The notes under the pieces are model-generated. The model searched no databases and was not told where the DNA came from. It saw only the letters and a program-made list of their open reading frames with translations. 64,000 nt of DNA, taken from the NCBI RefSeq assembly GCF_022138605.1, contig NZ_JACBFS010000003.1:561630-625629 (forward strand). Reading direction: 5' to 3'. The DNA comes from Xanthobacter sp. NM-25. Its GTDB lineage: Bacteria > Pseudomonadota > Alphaproteobacteria > Rhizobiales > Xanthobacteraceae. This document shows positions 55,025 through 63,879 of this stretch, piece after piece. The position numbers and the translations under genes are program-made. Every line of letters begins with the position of its first letter. Positions within the stretch are counted from its first letter, which is position 1.

Positions 55025-56295
55025 TCATCCCTCCTGATGTCAGCCGTCATCGGTGTGGCGCGATAGGGTCGCAAGACGAGATCTTTATTGACGATGACGC
55101 GGACCGGAAAGCCCGGCCGCACCTTTAAGGTCGGCTGGATATTGAGATTGCGCCGCGTGATCTGCTGGCCGACATCGTTGATGGTGTCCTGGGCGCCGTC
55201 GCGCGTCGCGATGATGACCTGATCGCCGTTCGTCCCCTGATTTTGAGGCGCTGCCAACTCGGCGCCGATGCCGAGCAGCGAGGAGAGGACCGCGCCTCCG
55301 ATCAGGCGGAACCAGTGATTGTCGACCTCATCTTCAAGGCCCGAATAGCCGGCCGTATCGACGCCGGAGAGACGATCCAGCACGATGGAGGAGCCGTCCG
55401 GCATGATGAGGCGATTCCAGACCAGGAGCACACGGCTCTGGCCGAAGGCGACGCCGGAATCGTACTGGCCCATCAGGCGGGTGCCCTGGGGGATCAAGAG
55501 ATGCCTGCCCGTAGCCGTGTCGTAGACATTCTCGGTGACGGTACCGATGATCTGGCCCGGCAGATCGGAATTGATCCCCGTCACCAAGGCGGCCGGAATG
55601 ATGGTGCCGGCCATTACTTGATAGGGCGAGCGTGGCGTTTGGAGAGTTCCAGATCCGTAAATCTTCTGGTCGGCTTCGCGGCTTGCGAACGCCTGCTTGC
55701 GATCCTGCATATTCTGCGTGGTCATTTCATCGACGGGCGGAGCAACGGTAGTTTCCGCACCGGTAGCGCGTATTGCGGTGAGATCGAGCCGGTTTGGCTC
55801 CGGCGAGGCGACCGCGGTTGCCGATACCTCCTGCTTCGGGCGTGTCGTCTGAAAGAACACGGCTGCTTTCGCTGCGGCTTCCGCTTCCTGCTGGGCACGA
55901 AGGCGCGCCGCGCGTTTGGCATCCTCTTCCGGATCAGCCCTGAAACTCGGCCGCTCGGGCATGGGCGGAATGCCCGCCTCCCGTTCGGTGCGCACGACTG
56001 GCCCACCGAGCTCACCGGGCAAGGGGGCACCGAGCTTCGGTGGTTGAACCTGCGTATAGTCGCGCGGTAACGTTTGCAGCCCCTCCGCCGGGTTGACGCG
56101 ATCGGTGTTGTAGAGCTCCTCACCGGTCCGGGCTGATCTGTTCCGGCTTTGCAACGCCCAAATCATCGCGCCAAGCACTGCGGTAGAGACGGCGCCGGCG
56201 AGCACCATCAAGGTCCAGCGATTGAGACGGGTCACGGGACGCGGCTTGGCGCGAATGGCGAGATCGGGCGGCGGGGATTTGGGCGGCACGGTCAT
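55021..56295 (-). CDS. trbI: Conjugal transfer protein TrbI (VirB10-like)
   Basis: 424 residues: short cytoplasmic N-terminus, one membrane helix (about 25-46; RWTLMVLAGAVSTAVLGAMIWAL), a long Pro/Glu-rich periplasmic linker (about 50-205), and the VirB10/TrbI beta-barrel domain (about 210-415; YQVMAGTIIPAALVTGINSDLPGQIIGTV, LIPQGTRLMGQYDSG). It spans the envelope as the scaffold of the type IV secretion core. Start and stop overlap trbG and DUF2274 by four bases each. Confidence 0.95.
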   Translation of the reverse strand: MTVPPKSPPPDLAIRAKPRPVTRLNRWTLMVLAGAVSTAVLGAMIWALQSRNRSARTGEELYNTDRVNPAEGLQTLPRDYTQVQPPKLGAPLPGELGGPVVRTEREAGIPPMPERPSFRADPEEDAKRAARLRAQQEAEAAAKAAVFFQTTRPKQEVSATAVASPEPNRLDLTAIRATGAETTVAPPVDEMTTQNMQDRKQAFASREADQKIYGSGTLQTPRSPYQVMAGTIIPAALVTGINSDLPGQIIGTVTENVYDTATGRHLLIPQGTRLMGQYDSGVAFGQSRVLLVWNRLIMPDGSSIVLDRLSGVDTAGYSGLEDEVDNHWFRLIGGAVLSSLLGIGAELAAPQNQGTNGDQVIIATRDGAQDTINDVGQQITRRNLNIQPTLKVRPGFPVRVIVNKDLVLRPYRATPMTADIRRDD

Positions 56296-57284
56296 AGCCC
56301 GAAAATCCCCCGCCGGTTGCCGTCGGTGCGCGAGATACGCACGATCTGCTGCTTCTCGCCTCCGAGACGAAGCTCGGCCGCACCGAACAAGCGATCGACG
56401 ATGTAATATGGTGGCTTTGCGCGGTAGTTGACGAGCTGGTTTTCCCCGGTGGGGCCAACAACGAACAGCGGCGGCAACTCGCCCTGGGCGATACCAGCGG
56501 GAAACTGGATATAGACCTTCTCACCGTCATCGAAGACGCGGGTCGGCCGCCACGATGGATTGTCGCCCGTGATCTCATAGCGGAACTGGACACGCTCGAG
56601 TGCGACGGCATTTGCGACCGGCGTGGCAGTCCCCGCACGATCGTTCTGACGCTGCAGCGCGAGGAGGCGGTCGTGTGGATAGTCCCATGAGACCGACGCC
56701 ATCCAGGTCTGGGGCGTCGATGTGAGTTCGAGAAGGTAGGTCCGGCGGTTGGTGTTGACCACCAGATTGGTCTTCAGATCCGGCCGCGTCGGTTTCACCA
56801 AGATGTGGGTCTGCTGGCTTCCGCCCCCACCGCTGGTCGTATCGCCGATCACCCATCGCACGGTGTCGCCGGCCGAGACGGAAATCAGCTCTTCGCCGCT
56901 CTGCAGGGCGATGTCCGTTACTTTTTCAGGCGCCGCATAAACCTGATAGAGCGCGCCGGCCATGTAGGGCCAGACCTGCGTTGCATTGACATAGCCGGTG
57001 CGGGTCGGCTGCACGCGGGCGGCATCATTAGCCGTCGTCACGCGCAGCTTTGGATCGGCAGGTTCAACTGTTCCGCTTTTGACCGGCATCGGCTTTAACT
57101 GGCCGGGCAGCGGCAACGGCTTCGGCAGCTCGACTATTTCGACGGGACCAGCCGGCTCGACGATCCGGCTCGCCTCGTAGGGTTCATCCAGGGAGATTTC
57201 CGGCGGCGGTGTTTTCCCGGCGCAACCCGCCAGCAACGTGACGGACGAGAGGAGGAGAATGCGGATTGGCAGCATGCGGGTCAT
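56292..57284 (-). CDS. trbG: Conjugal transfer protein TrbG (VirB9-like lipoprotein)
   Basis: 330 residues from ATG 57284 (MTRMLPIRILLLSS), preceded by AAGGAGAAAAGGATC; a GTG at 57302 is less likely. Lipoprotein signal with lipobox LLAGC (Cys about 20). The VirB9/TrbG domain follows (about 100-325; VWPYMAGALYQVYAAPEKVTDIALQ, GQ-type N-terminal lobe; C-terminal lobe with FDDGEKVYIQFPAG). It forms the outer part of the secretion channel with TrbI. It starts 14 bases after the trbF stop. Confidence 0.94.
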   Translation of the reverse strand: MTRMLPIRILLLSSVTLLAGCAGKTPPPEISLDEPYEASRIVEPAGPVEIVELPKPLPLPGQLKPMPVKSGTVEPADPKLRVTTANDAARVQPTRTGYVNATQVWPYMAGALYQVYAAPEKVTDIALQSGEELISVSAGDTVRWVIGDTTSGGGGSQQTHILVKPTRPDLKTNLVVNTNRRTYLLELTSTPQTWMASVSWDYPHDRLLALQRQNDRAGTATPVANAVALERVQFRYEITGDNPSWRPTRVFDDGEKVYIQFPAGIAQGELPPLFVVGPTGENQLVNYRAKPPYYIVDRLFGAAELRLGGEKQQIVRISRTDGNRRGIFGL

Positions 57285-57298
57285 GATCCTTTTCTCCT

Positions 57299-57994
57299 TC
57301 ACGACCCGCTGGCGCCGAGTTCACGGCTCCAGTTGATGCCGTTGACGAAAATGCCGAGAGGATTCTTACGCAGCCGGTCCTCGGTGCGCGGTGGTTGCAT
57401 GATGATGGTGAGGATGCCGGTCCAGCGATCCGTGCCGGCAAGCTGATTGTTCTCATAACGCCGCTCGATCCAGCGGATCTGGAAGGAGCTGTCCGATGCG
57501 CGCACGACGCTGGTGACCTCGACGGCGACCGACATTTTGCCGACCTTGCCGAACGGATCGTTGGCACGCGCATAGTCATTCAACCCGGCGCTGCCGCGAT
57601 CGGTGGTGAAGTCGTAAGCCTCGAGCCAGTTCTGCCGCACCACGATGGGATCGGTGGGCAGTGCGCGCACGTTCTGTATGAAACGCGCGAGCGCGTAGGC
57701 AATCTGGGCGTCGGTCGGCCGATAGGCCTCCACGGCCGGGCCAACGGCCTTTACTTGGCCGAGCTGATCGACTTCGACCACATAGGGTGTGACGGTGGAG
57801 CGGCCCGCCTGCCACAGCAGACCGCCGGCCATGCCTACGGCAAGCGTCAGACAGCCGAAGGACATGAGCCGCCAATTTCGGGCCTGAATGCGGGCGGACC
57901 CGAGGCGTTCGTCCCAGAGTTGGCCGGCGGCCTGATAGGGCGTTGAGGGTTCCGACGTTTGCGAATAGCGCACATCGGCGCGTTTGAAGCGCAT
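57299..57994 (-). CDS. trbF: Conjugal transfer protein TrbF (VirB8-like)
   Basis: 231 residues: cytoplasmic N-terminus with TPYQAAGQLWDERLGSARIQARNWRLM, one membrane helix (about 45-65), and a VirB8-type periplasmic domain (about 75-225; YVVEVDQLGQVKAVGP, ...AYALARFIQNVRALPTD). It is an inner-membrane assembly factor of the mating channel. It starts three bases after the trbL stop region. Confidence 0.94.
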   Translation of the reverse strand: MRFKRADVRYSQTSEPSTPYQAAGQLWDERLGSARIQARNWRLMSFGCLTLAVGMAGGLLWQAGRSTVTPYVVEVDQLGQVKAVGPAVEAYRPTDAQIAYALARFIQNVRALPTDPIVVRQNWLEAYDFTTDRGSAGLNDYARANDPFGKVGKMSVAVEVTSVVRASDSSFQIRWIERRYENNQLAGTDRWTGILTIIMQPPRTEDRLRKNPLGIFVNGINWSRELGASGS

Positions 57995-57997
57995 CGT

Positions 57998-59347
57998 TCA
58001 ATCCTCTTGTCGCAGAGATGGATTGGCGCCGGAGCCACCATGATCGCCGGAGCGCAAAGCATGGGCTGCGGTGGTGGCACCGTGGGAGACGTGCGAGCCG
58101 CTCGGTCCGTTTCTCACGCGATTGGCCCATGCGGGAGCACCGCCGGCACCGGTGAACGACGCATCGCTTCCGGCCCCACCCATCGCTCCCACGGGCTTGC
58201 CGCCGGTAGCCGTCCAGGCGCCACGGGCGCCAGCGGAAGCACGTGAGTCGACCGTGCCCGCGACGCGTGACACGACACTGCGACCCGCCTGTATGACGGC
58301 GCCACCGCCCGCTTGCGCCACGCCAGAAAGACCAGCTCCAACGGCTCCCATGCCCGATGCGCTGGACGTCGCTGCACCGAGTTCGAAGGCGACACGCGCG
58401 CCGCCCGACATGGTGGATGCTGCCTTGACGCCGGAACCGATAGCGGCCCCTCCGAGCTGTGCCGCGCCGACAGCTCCGGCGCTTGCCGCGACCGCCATGC
58501 CGCCGGCGGCGAGCGCGGTGCCGGCGACTGCACCTGCGCCGAGCTGCGGGGCTCCGGAGACGAGACCCGTCGCGATCGACGGGCCGAAGATGCCCAGCCC
58601 AAGCATGGCGAGCGACGCCAGCATGATCGCCAGCGCATGATCGATGGACGGCTCTGTTCCCGCCGAGGCGCGAAATTCCGCAAAGAGGCCGTTGCCGATG
58701 CCAACGATAACGGCAAGGACCAGGATCTTGATCCCGGACGACACGACATTGCCGAGCACGCGTTCGGCCAGGAAGGCGGTCTTGTTCCAAAATGCGAAGG
58801 GCACCAGCACGAAGCCGGCCAACGTCGTCAACTTGAACTCCAGCAACGTCACAAAGAGCTGCACCGCGAGCACGAAGAAACTGACGATGACCACGAGCCA
58901 GGCGAGGAACAGGACGGCGATGGTGTCGATGTTGGAGAAGACGGAGGTGAAGCCGGACAAGTCGCCTATCTGCGCGAGGATCGGTCGGCCGGCGTCCATA
59001 CCGACGGAGGCGAGCTTACCGGGACGCAGGAAATCGTCCTGGGACAGGTCGGAGCCAGAGGCGGTCAGGCCGAGCCCGGCGAAGGATCTGAAGATGATGC
59101 TGGCCAGCGAATTGAAGTTTGTAATGATGTAGGCGAAGGCACCGACATAGAGGACCTTCTTGATGAGCTTCGCCAGAATCTCGTCATTGCCGGCTCCGAA
59201 GGCCCAGAACAGGCCGGCGAGCGTTATATCGATGGCGATGAGCGTTGCCGAAAGGTAAGCGATCTCACCGTGAAGCAGGCCAAACCCGCTGTCGATATAC
59301 TGCGAGAAGGTGTCGGTGAAACGGTCGATGACGGAGAGATCGTCCAT
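57998..59347 (-). CDS. trbL: Conjugal transfer protein TrbL (VirB6-like)
   Basis: 449 residues from ATG 59347 (MDDLSVIDRF), nine bases after GGAG; a TTG at 59353 is the outer limit. Five or more membrane helices in the first 280 residues (including FLAWLVVIVSFFVLAVQLFVTLLEF), then a Gly/Ala/Ser-rich tail of about 160 residues without membrane segments. This is the TrbL layout of a polytopic channel component with a soluble tail. The tail is low in complexity and varies among elements. Confidence 0.93.
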   Translation of the reverse strand: MDDLSVIDRFTDTFSQYIDSGFGLLHGEIAYLSATLIAIDITLAGLFWAFGAGNDEILAKLIKKVLYVGAFAYIITNFNSLASIIFRSFAGLGLTASGSDLSQDDFLRPGKLASVGMDAGRPILAQIGDLSGFTSVFSNIDTIAVLFLAWLVVIVSFFVLAVQLFVTLLEFKLTTLAGFVLVPFAFWNKTAFLAERVLGNVVSSGIKILVLAVIVGIGNGLFAEFRASAGTEPSIDHALAIMLASLAMLGLGIFGPSIATGLVSGAPQLGAGAVAGTALAAGGMAVAASAGAVGAAQLGGAAIGSGVKAASTMSGGARVAFELGAATSSASGMGAVGAGLSGVAQAGGGAVIQAGRSVVSRVAGTVDSRASAGARGAWTATGGKPVGAMGGAGSDASFTGAGGAPAWANRVRNGPSGSHVSHGATTAAHALRSGDHGGSGANPSLRQED

Positions 59348-59353
59348 GGACAA

Positions 59354-59677
59354 TCACTCCGCGTCCGGAGCGACGGGGTCGGTTTTCTCCGGAGTTCTGC
59401 TCTTCTTCAGTGACGGGAACAGATCGACCGGATGTGGCGTGTACGGCGTTTTGCCAGAACCCATGAAGCGGCGGCGCTGCGCTTTGCTGGCCATGGTGCA
59501 CAGTTCGTCGCCTGTCCCAGCCCAGTCGTCTTTGCAAAGCTTTTGCACCTCACGGAGCCGTTGCGGATCGGCGGCGAGGCTGTCCACCGTGTCGGCCGCC
59601 CCCGCGGATTGGACGAGAAGCCCGGCGCCGATGGCAATCGCGGCCACGACAGAGAGACGGATGATTTGTCTGAGCAT
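59354..59677 (-). CDS. trbK: TrbK-like small exported protein (putative entry exclusion)
   Basis: 107 residues from ATG 59677 (MLRQIIRLSVVAAI), supported by GAGGGACCCGCC. Signal sequence (about 1-27, ending AGAAD), then LREVQKLCKDDW, CTMASKAQRRRFMG, recalling the Cys-pair and RRRF pattern of TrbK-alt entry exclusion proteins. The end shares RRRFMGxG...YTPxPVxLF with TrbJ encoded just upstream. It sits between trbJ and trbL, where trbK is normally found. Entry exclusion blocks redundant transfer; this function is from the family only. Confidence 0.75.
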   Translation of the reverse strand: MLRQIIRLSVVAAIAIGAGLLVQSAGAADTVDSLAADPQRLREVQKLCKDDWAGTGDELCTMASKAQRRRFMGSGKTPYTPHPVDLFPSLKKSRTPEKTDPVAPDAE

Positions 59678-59687
59678 GGCGGGTCCC

Positions 59688-60416
59688 TCAATCGCGGAAC
59701 AACCGGACGGGTGCCGGCGTATAGCCGCTGCCATCACCCATGAATCGGCGGCGAACCTCACGCGCCCGCTCCTCCTCCGCGACGGCACGGGCCTGCTCCG
59801 CGGCGACGGCGCGGTCCTGAGAGAGCTTGAGCCGGGAGGCGTCGATAGCTTGCTTAGCCTGAAGGGCAAGGAGCTGGTTGGTCGCCTGCGTCGCGTCGAG
59901 ATTCCCCGTTGCCGACTGGCTGCGAGTGACAAGATCGCCGAGAGTAGCCTCATCGGAGGCGAGGTTTTCGGAGACCTGCGCCTGCATCTTCATGGCCGTT
60001 TCCAGAGCGGATCGAGATTGCTCCCAGCGCTTTCGCACATCGGCGAGGATCTGATCGCTCGATGCGGATGCCGCGTATTCCTTCGGGTAGAGCTGCTGGA
60101 ATTGCCGTTCCATCGCCGATATGTCGTAGCTCAAGCCCTCGGCCTCGCTGATAAGGCGCTCCGTCTTGGCGACGGACTGCTTCAGCTCGTTTAGTGCGGA
60201 GAAGTCGAGGCTCGTCAGATTCTTTGTTTGATTGAGGAGCGACTGAGCTTCGTTTTGCAGGCTCTTGATCTGGTTGTTGACCTGGTCCAGGGCTCGGACC
60301 GCCGACAGCACATTCTGGCTGTAGTTGTTCGGATCGAAGACGATCTGCGCCGCGACCGGCGGCGCGAGAGCGATGCCGAGCGCGCAGGCACCGGCAAGGC
60401 AAAGTGGTGTCCTCAT
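59688..60416 (-). CDS. trbJ: Conjugal transfer protein TrbJ (VirB5-like)
   Basis: 242 residues from ATG 60416, overlapping the trbE stop. Signal peptide about 1-23 (ending PVAAQ), then IVFDPNNYSQNVLSAVRALDQVNNQI, the conserved TrbJ opening, and long coiled helices (about 35-215). The C-terminus RRRFMGDGSGYTPAPVRLF closely matches that of the TrbK-like protein. VirB5-type proteins sit at the pilus tip or periplasm. Confidence 0.93.
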   Translation of the reverse strand: MRTPLCLAGACALGIALAPPVAAQIVFDPNNYSQNVLSAVRALDQVNNQIKSLQNEAQSLLNQTKNLTSLDFSALNELKQSVAKTERLISEAEGLSYDISAMERQFQQLYPKEYAASASSDQILADVRKRWEQSRSALETAMKMQAQVSENLASDEATLGDLVTRSQSATGNLDATQATNQLLALQAKQAIDASRLKLSQDRAVAAEQARAVAEEERAREVRRRFMGDGSGYTPAPVRLFRD

Positions 60417-62845
60417 GATGCGGTCTCCTGATTTTGCGGAAGCGGGAATTGGCGGATGAGGTCGGCTGCCCAATCGAGCCCGCGCACGTCGAGCCATGCT
60501 GCGGCAAAGGCATCGTGCCCATGGGACACGAGGACATCGTCCATCTGGCGATGATCCTCGGGGCGGCTGGCACCGGCGAAGGCGAGCGCCACAGGCCCGA
60601 GATCGAGGTCGAACAGCCGATTGCCGAGACGGGATTGGTAGTAATAATCCCGCTTCGGCTGAGCCCGCGTGATGATATCGATCTGGCGGCTGTTGAGGCC
60701 AAATCCTTCATAGATCGTGCGGAGCTGCGGTTCGCTCGCCTGCGGCGACGGCAGGAAGATCCGGCTCGGGCAGCTCTCGACGATGGCTGGCGCGATGGCA
60801 GAACGCTGGATGTCGGCAAGCGATTGGGTGGCGAAGACGACGGCGACGTTCTTTTTGCGCAGCACCTTCAACCATTCACGGATGCGCGCAGCGAAGATGG
60901 GATCGTCGATAAATACCCAAGCCTCATCGAGCACGAGCAGCGTGGGCGATCCGTCGAAACGCTCATCGAGACGATGAAAAAGATAGGTGAGAACCGGCGT
61001 CACGGCGCTCGCCGTGTGCATCAGTTCCTCCATTTCGAAGCCCTGCACGTCGCCGAAGCCAAGCCGATCGGCATCGGCGTCCAGCAGCCGGCCATGTGGC
61101 CCCGACAGCGTGTAGGGTTGCAGCGCCTGGCGGAGCCGGTTCGATTGCAACAGCGTGGAAAAGCCGGTGAGCGTTCGCTCCTCACGTGGGGCGGACGCAA
61201 GGCTGGTCAGTGCCGACCAGACGGCGTCCTTCACATCGGGCGTGATCTCGACGTGTTCATGCCCGAGCAGGCCGGCGATCCAGTCGGCCGCCCACGAGCG
61301 GCTGTCGTCATCCTCAATGCGGGCGAGTGGCTGAAAGGCAATGGCGTCGGAGGATCCGAGATCGTAATACTCGCCGCCGAGGCCCAAGACGGTGGCGCGG
61401 GCCGAGCCACCCTTGTCGAAGATGAAGATGCGAGAGCTGGCATAGCGGCGGAATTGGAGCGCCAGCATTGCCAGCAGCACGGATTTGCCGGCACCGGTGG
61501 GGCCGACGATCAGAGTGTGGCCGACATCGTCGACATGAGTGACGAGCCGGAACGGCGTGCCGCCGGCCGTGCGGGTGACGATCAGCGGCGGAGCATCGAG
61601 ATGACCGTTCTTCTCGGGGCCTGCCCAAATCGCCGAGACCGGCATCATGTGCGAGAGGTTCAGAGTCGAGATCAGCGGCTGGCGAACATTGGCGTAGGCA
61701 TGTCCAGGGATCGAGGATAGCCATGCCTCTGTCGCGTTCAGCGTCTCCGGAATGGTGACGAAGCCACGCCCCTGGATGATCCGCTCGACGGCCTTCAACT
61801 TCTCGTCAGCGAGGTCCGGACTTTTGTCCATGACCGTAACGGTGGCCGTGACATAGCCATAGGCCACGGCGTCTGAGCCCAGCTCCTGCAATGCTTCGTC
61901 CGCATCGGCGGATTTGTTGGCGGCGTCTGAATCGACCAGCGAAACTTCCTGCTGGAAGATCGTTTCGCGCAGCAGCGTCACGATACCCTTGCGTTTCGCG
62001 AACCATTGCCGCCGCACCTTGGTCAGCTCGCGTTCGGCTTCCGCCTTGTCGAGCGACAGGAAACGGGTGGACCAACGATAGGCGAAGCCGAGACGGTTGA
62101 GGTCGTCAAGGACGCCGGGCCAAGTCGAGGGTGGAAAGCCGCGAATGGTCAGCACACGCACATGCTGGTCGCCCAGCATCGGCGCTAGTCCACCGGTGAA
62201 ATCGCAATCGGGCAACAGCGCGTCGAGATGGAACGGCACCTGGGAAACGGCGACAGGGTGCCGCTGCGTGGAGATGCAGGCGTGAAGGTAAGTCAGCGTC
62301 TCCTCATCGGAGAACCAGCGGATCTCCGGCATGACGCCGTCGAGCGAGGAGAGAAAGCGGTCGGTCTCGGAAATGAAGGCTGCGAGATGGTCGCGCCAAT
62401 TCACGGTGCGCCGCTCGGTGCTCTCGTAGAGGAGCTGGCCGGCGCGGGCCTTGCTTTCGGACGGCGGCAGGAAGGCGAGCGTGATGCAGTAGGCGCTCTC
62501 GAAATGTGTGCCTGCTTCCTCGAACGCCGCGCGCCGCTCTTCCTCTACGAGCCACGACAACGCGTCGGGAAATTCCGAGATGGGATATCCGGCGGCGATG
62601 CGCCGTTCAGCGTCGACGAACAGCGCCCAGCCGGAGCCGAGGCGCTTCAGCGCGTTGTTGAGCCGGGCGGTGGTCGCCACCAGCTCGCTTTCCGTTGCGC
62701 TGTCGAGGTCGGGACCACGAAACTGCGCAGTGCGTTGGAACGCACCGTCCTTGTTGAGCACGACGCCTGATGCGACCAGCCCGGCCCAAGGCAGATAATC
62801 CGCGAGGCTCGCGGGGCGCGTGCGATATTCGGCAAGGTTCATCAT
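60413..62845 (-). CDS. trbE: Conjugal transfer ATPase TrbE (VirB4-like)
   Basis: 810 residues; ATG 62845 or the next codon. The N-terminal CagE/TrbE/VirB domain spans about 1-400. The ATPase domain has Walker A VGPTGAGKSVLLAML (about 455), Walker B PTLLVLDEAWVFIDDP (about 645) and an RAD-like VVFATQSLADI. It powers pilus assembly and substrate passage at the inner membrane. It overlaps trbJ by four bases. Confidence 0.96.
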   Translation of the reverse strand: MMNLAEYRTRPASLADYLPWAGLVASGVVLNKDGAFQRTAQFRGPDLDSATESELVATTARLNNALKRLGSGWALFVDAERRIAAGYPISEFPDALSWLVEEERRAAFEEAGTHFESAYCITLAFLPPSESKARAGQLLYESTERRTVNWRDHLAAFISETDRFLSSLDGVMPEIRWFSDEETLTYLHACISTQRHPVAVSQVPFHLDALLPDCDFTGGLAPMLGDQHVRVLTIRGFPPSTWPGVLDDLNRLGFAYRWSTRFLSLDKAEAERELTKVRRQWFAKRKGIVTLLRETIFQQEVSLVDSDAANKSADADEALQELGSDAVAYGYVTATVTVMDKSPDLADEKLKAVERIIQGRGFVTIPETLNATEAWLSSIPGHAYANVRQPLISTLNLSHMMPVSAIWAGPEKNGHLDAPPLIVTRTAGGTPFRLVTHVDDVGHTLIVGPTGAGKSVLLAMLALQFRRYASSRIFIFDKGGSARATVLGLGGEYYDLGSSDAIAFQPLARIEDDDSRSWAADWIAGLLGHEHVEITPDVKDAVWSALTSLASAPREERTLTGFSTLLQSNRLRQALQPYTLSGPHGRLLDADADRLGFGDVQGFEMEELMHTASAVTPVLTYLFHRLDERFDGSPTLLVLDEAWVFIDDPIFAARIREWLKVLRKKNVAVVFATQSLADIQRSAIAPAIVESCPSRIFLPSPQASEPQLRTIYEGFGLNSRQIDIITRAQPKRDYYYQSRLGNRLFDLDLGPVALAFAGASRPEDHRQMDDVLVSHGHDAFAAAWLDVRGLDWAADLIRQFPLPQNQETAS

Positions 62846-62849
62846 GAAC

Positions 62850-63113
62850 TCACGCCTCCAGAAACGCGCGGTGCTTCAGGTGGCGGGCGAAGACCTCCAT
62901 GAACTGGGGATCGGCCTTCGCCCCCCAGACGGCGAGCGCATGGCCCGCCATCCAGAGCACGATGCCGCCAATCCACAGATGCAGGCCGATGCCGATGGCG
63001 GCGGCGAGTGTCCCGTTGAGGATCGCCACCGATCGCGGGGCGCCGCCCAGCAGGACGGGCTCCGTCAGTGAGCGGTGCAGCGGCACTTCGAAGCCGTCGG
63101 CATGGACCGCCAT
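62850..63113 (-). CDS. trbD: Conjugal transfer protein TrbD (VirB3-like)
   Basis: 87 residues with two close membrane helices (about 30-65; NGTLAAAIGIGLHLWIGGIVLWMAGHALAVWG-like text split by a short turn), preceded by DGFEVPLHRSLTEPVLLGG, the standard VirB3/TrbD start. Start shares one base with the trbC stop. It partners TrbE at the inner membrane. Confidence 0.93.
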   Translation of the reverse strand: MAVHADGFEVPLHRSLTEPVLLGGAPRSVAILNGTLAAAIGIGLHLWIGGIVLWMAGHALAVWGAKADPQFMEVFARHLKHRAFLEA

Positions 63114-63565
63114 TAGACCAGCGCTCCGCCGCCAAAGCTGAAGAAGCTGAGGAAGAAGGAACTGGCGGCGAAGGCGATGGAGAGGCCGAAGACGATCTGG
63201 ACCAGCTTGCGGAAACCGCCGCCGGCATCACCGAACGCCAAGGTGAGCCCGGTCACGATGATGATGATCACGGCGATGATCTTGGCAACCGGCCCCTCGA
63301 TCGATTCAAGGATGGATTGCAGGGGCGCTTCCCATGGCATGGACGAACCCGCGGCGTAAGCTGGGGAAACCAGAAAGGCGGACATCAGCAAAGCCGCCGT
63401 TCCGGAGATCCGGTTTCGAAACTTTCCTGCAACGCTCGAAAGCGGATTTTCGGAAATGCGCATCTCCGGATTTACGGAAACGCACGAATCCGCACTTGCG
63501 GATTTACGTTTCTGGTTTGTTCCGGAATTCAAGAAAAGCGTGAATGCGGACGTGATGGGCGGCAT
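63113..63565 (-). CDS. trbC: Conjugal transfer pilin TrbC (VirB2-like) with repeat-bearing N-terminal extension
   Basis: 150 residues from ATG 63565, placed by AGGAGATTAGGG. A pilin signal region and mature part lie at about 48-150: SGTAALLMSAFLVSPAYAAGSS, then two hydrophobic helices (AKIIAVIIIIVTGLTLAFGDAG and KLVQIVFGLSIAFAASSFF). The first 47 residues are an uncommon extension that holds two in-frame 8-residue repeats (DSCVSVNP, EMRISENP) encoded by a tandem DNA repeat. The start could be internal, but no better ribosome site is seen. Confidence 0.88.
   Translation of the reverse strand: MPPITSAFTLFLNSGTNQKRKSASADSCVSVNPEMRISENPLSSVAGKFRNRISGTAALLMSAFLVSPAYAAGSSMPWEAPLQSILESIEGPVAKIIAVIIIIVTGLTLAFGDAGGGFRKLVQIVFGLSIAFAASSFFLSFFSFGGGALV
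63444..63491 (-). repeat. Two tandem 24-bp units inside the 5' part of trbC
   Basis: Unit 1 is 63444-63467 and unit 2 is 63468-63491; 18 of 24 positions agree, both beginning GGATTT on the + strand, with a third partial copy GGATTTACG at about 63500-63508. The unit length keeps the reading frame and gives an 8-residue repeat. Confidence 0.65.
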
Positions 63566-63567
63566 CC

Positions 63568-63879
63568 CTAATCTCCTGTGAAGTGCTCTATTGCGTAGGC
63601 ATCGCCGTCGAGGCCTGTGACGCGGATGATGTCCTCGACGCGGCGTTTGCTACCGCGCCCAGCGATGAAGACGATGATGTCTACGGCCTCCGCGATCAGC
63701 GCGCGCGGCACGGTGACGACGACTTCTTGTATGAGCTGCTCCAGCCGGGTGAGCGCTCCCCGGGCGGAACCTGCATGCAATGTCGCGATGCCGCCGGGGT
63801 GTCCGGTTCCCCACGCCTTGAGGAGGTCCAGCGCTTCAGCGCCGCGCACCTCGCCAACAACGATGCGATCCGGGCGAAG
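63568..63879 (-). pseudogene. trbB: Conjugal transfer ATPase TrbB (VirB11-like), interrupted by an insertion sequence
   Basis: Only the last 103 codons are present before homology ends at 63879/63880. They contain LRPDRIVVGEVRGAEALDLL, GTGHPGGIATLHAGS and LIQEVVVTVPRALI, typical of the C-terminal half of TrbB/VirB11 secretion ATPases (about 320 residues whole). The Walker A part must lie on the other side of the insertion, outside the window. The ATPase is needed for pilus formation and transfer in related systems, so the break may disable conjugation unless another copy exists. Confidence 0.85.
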
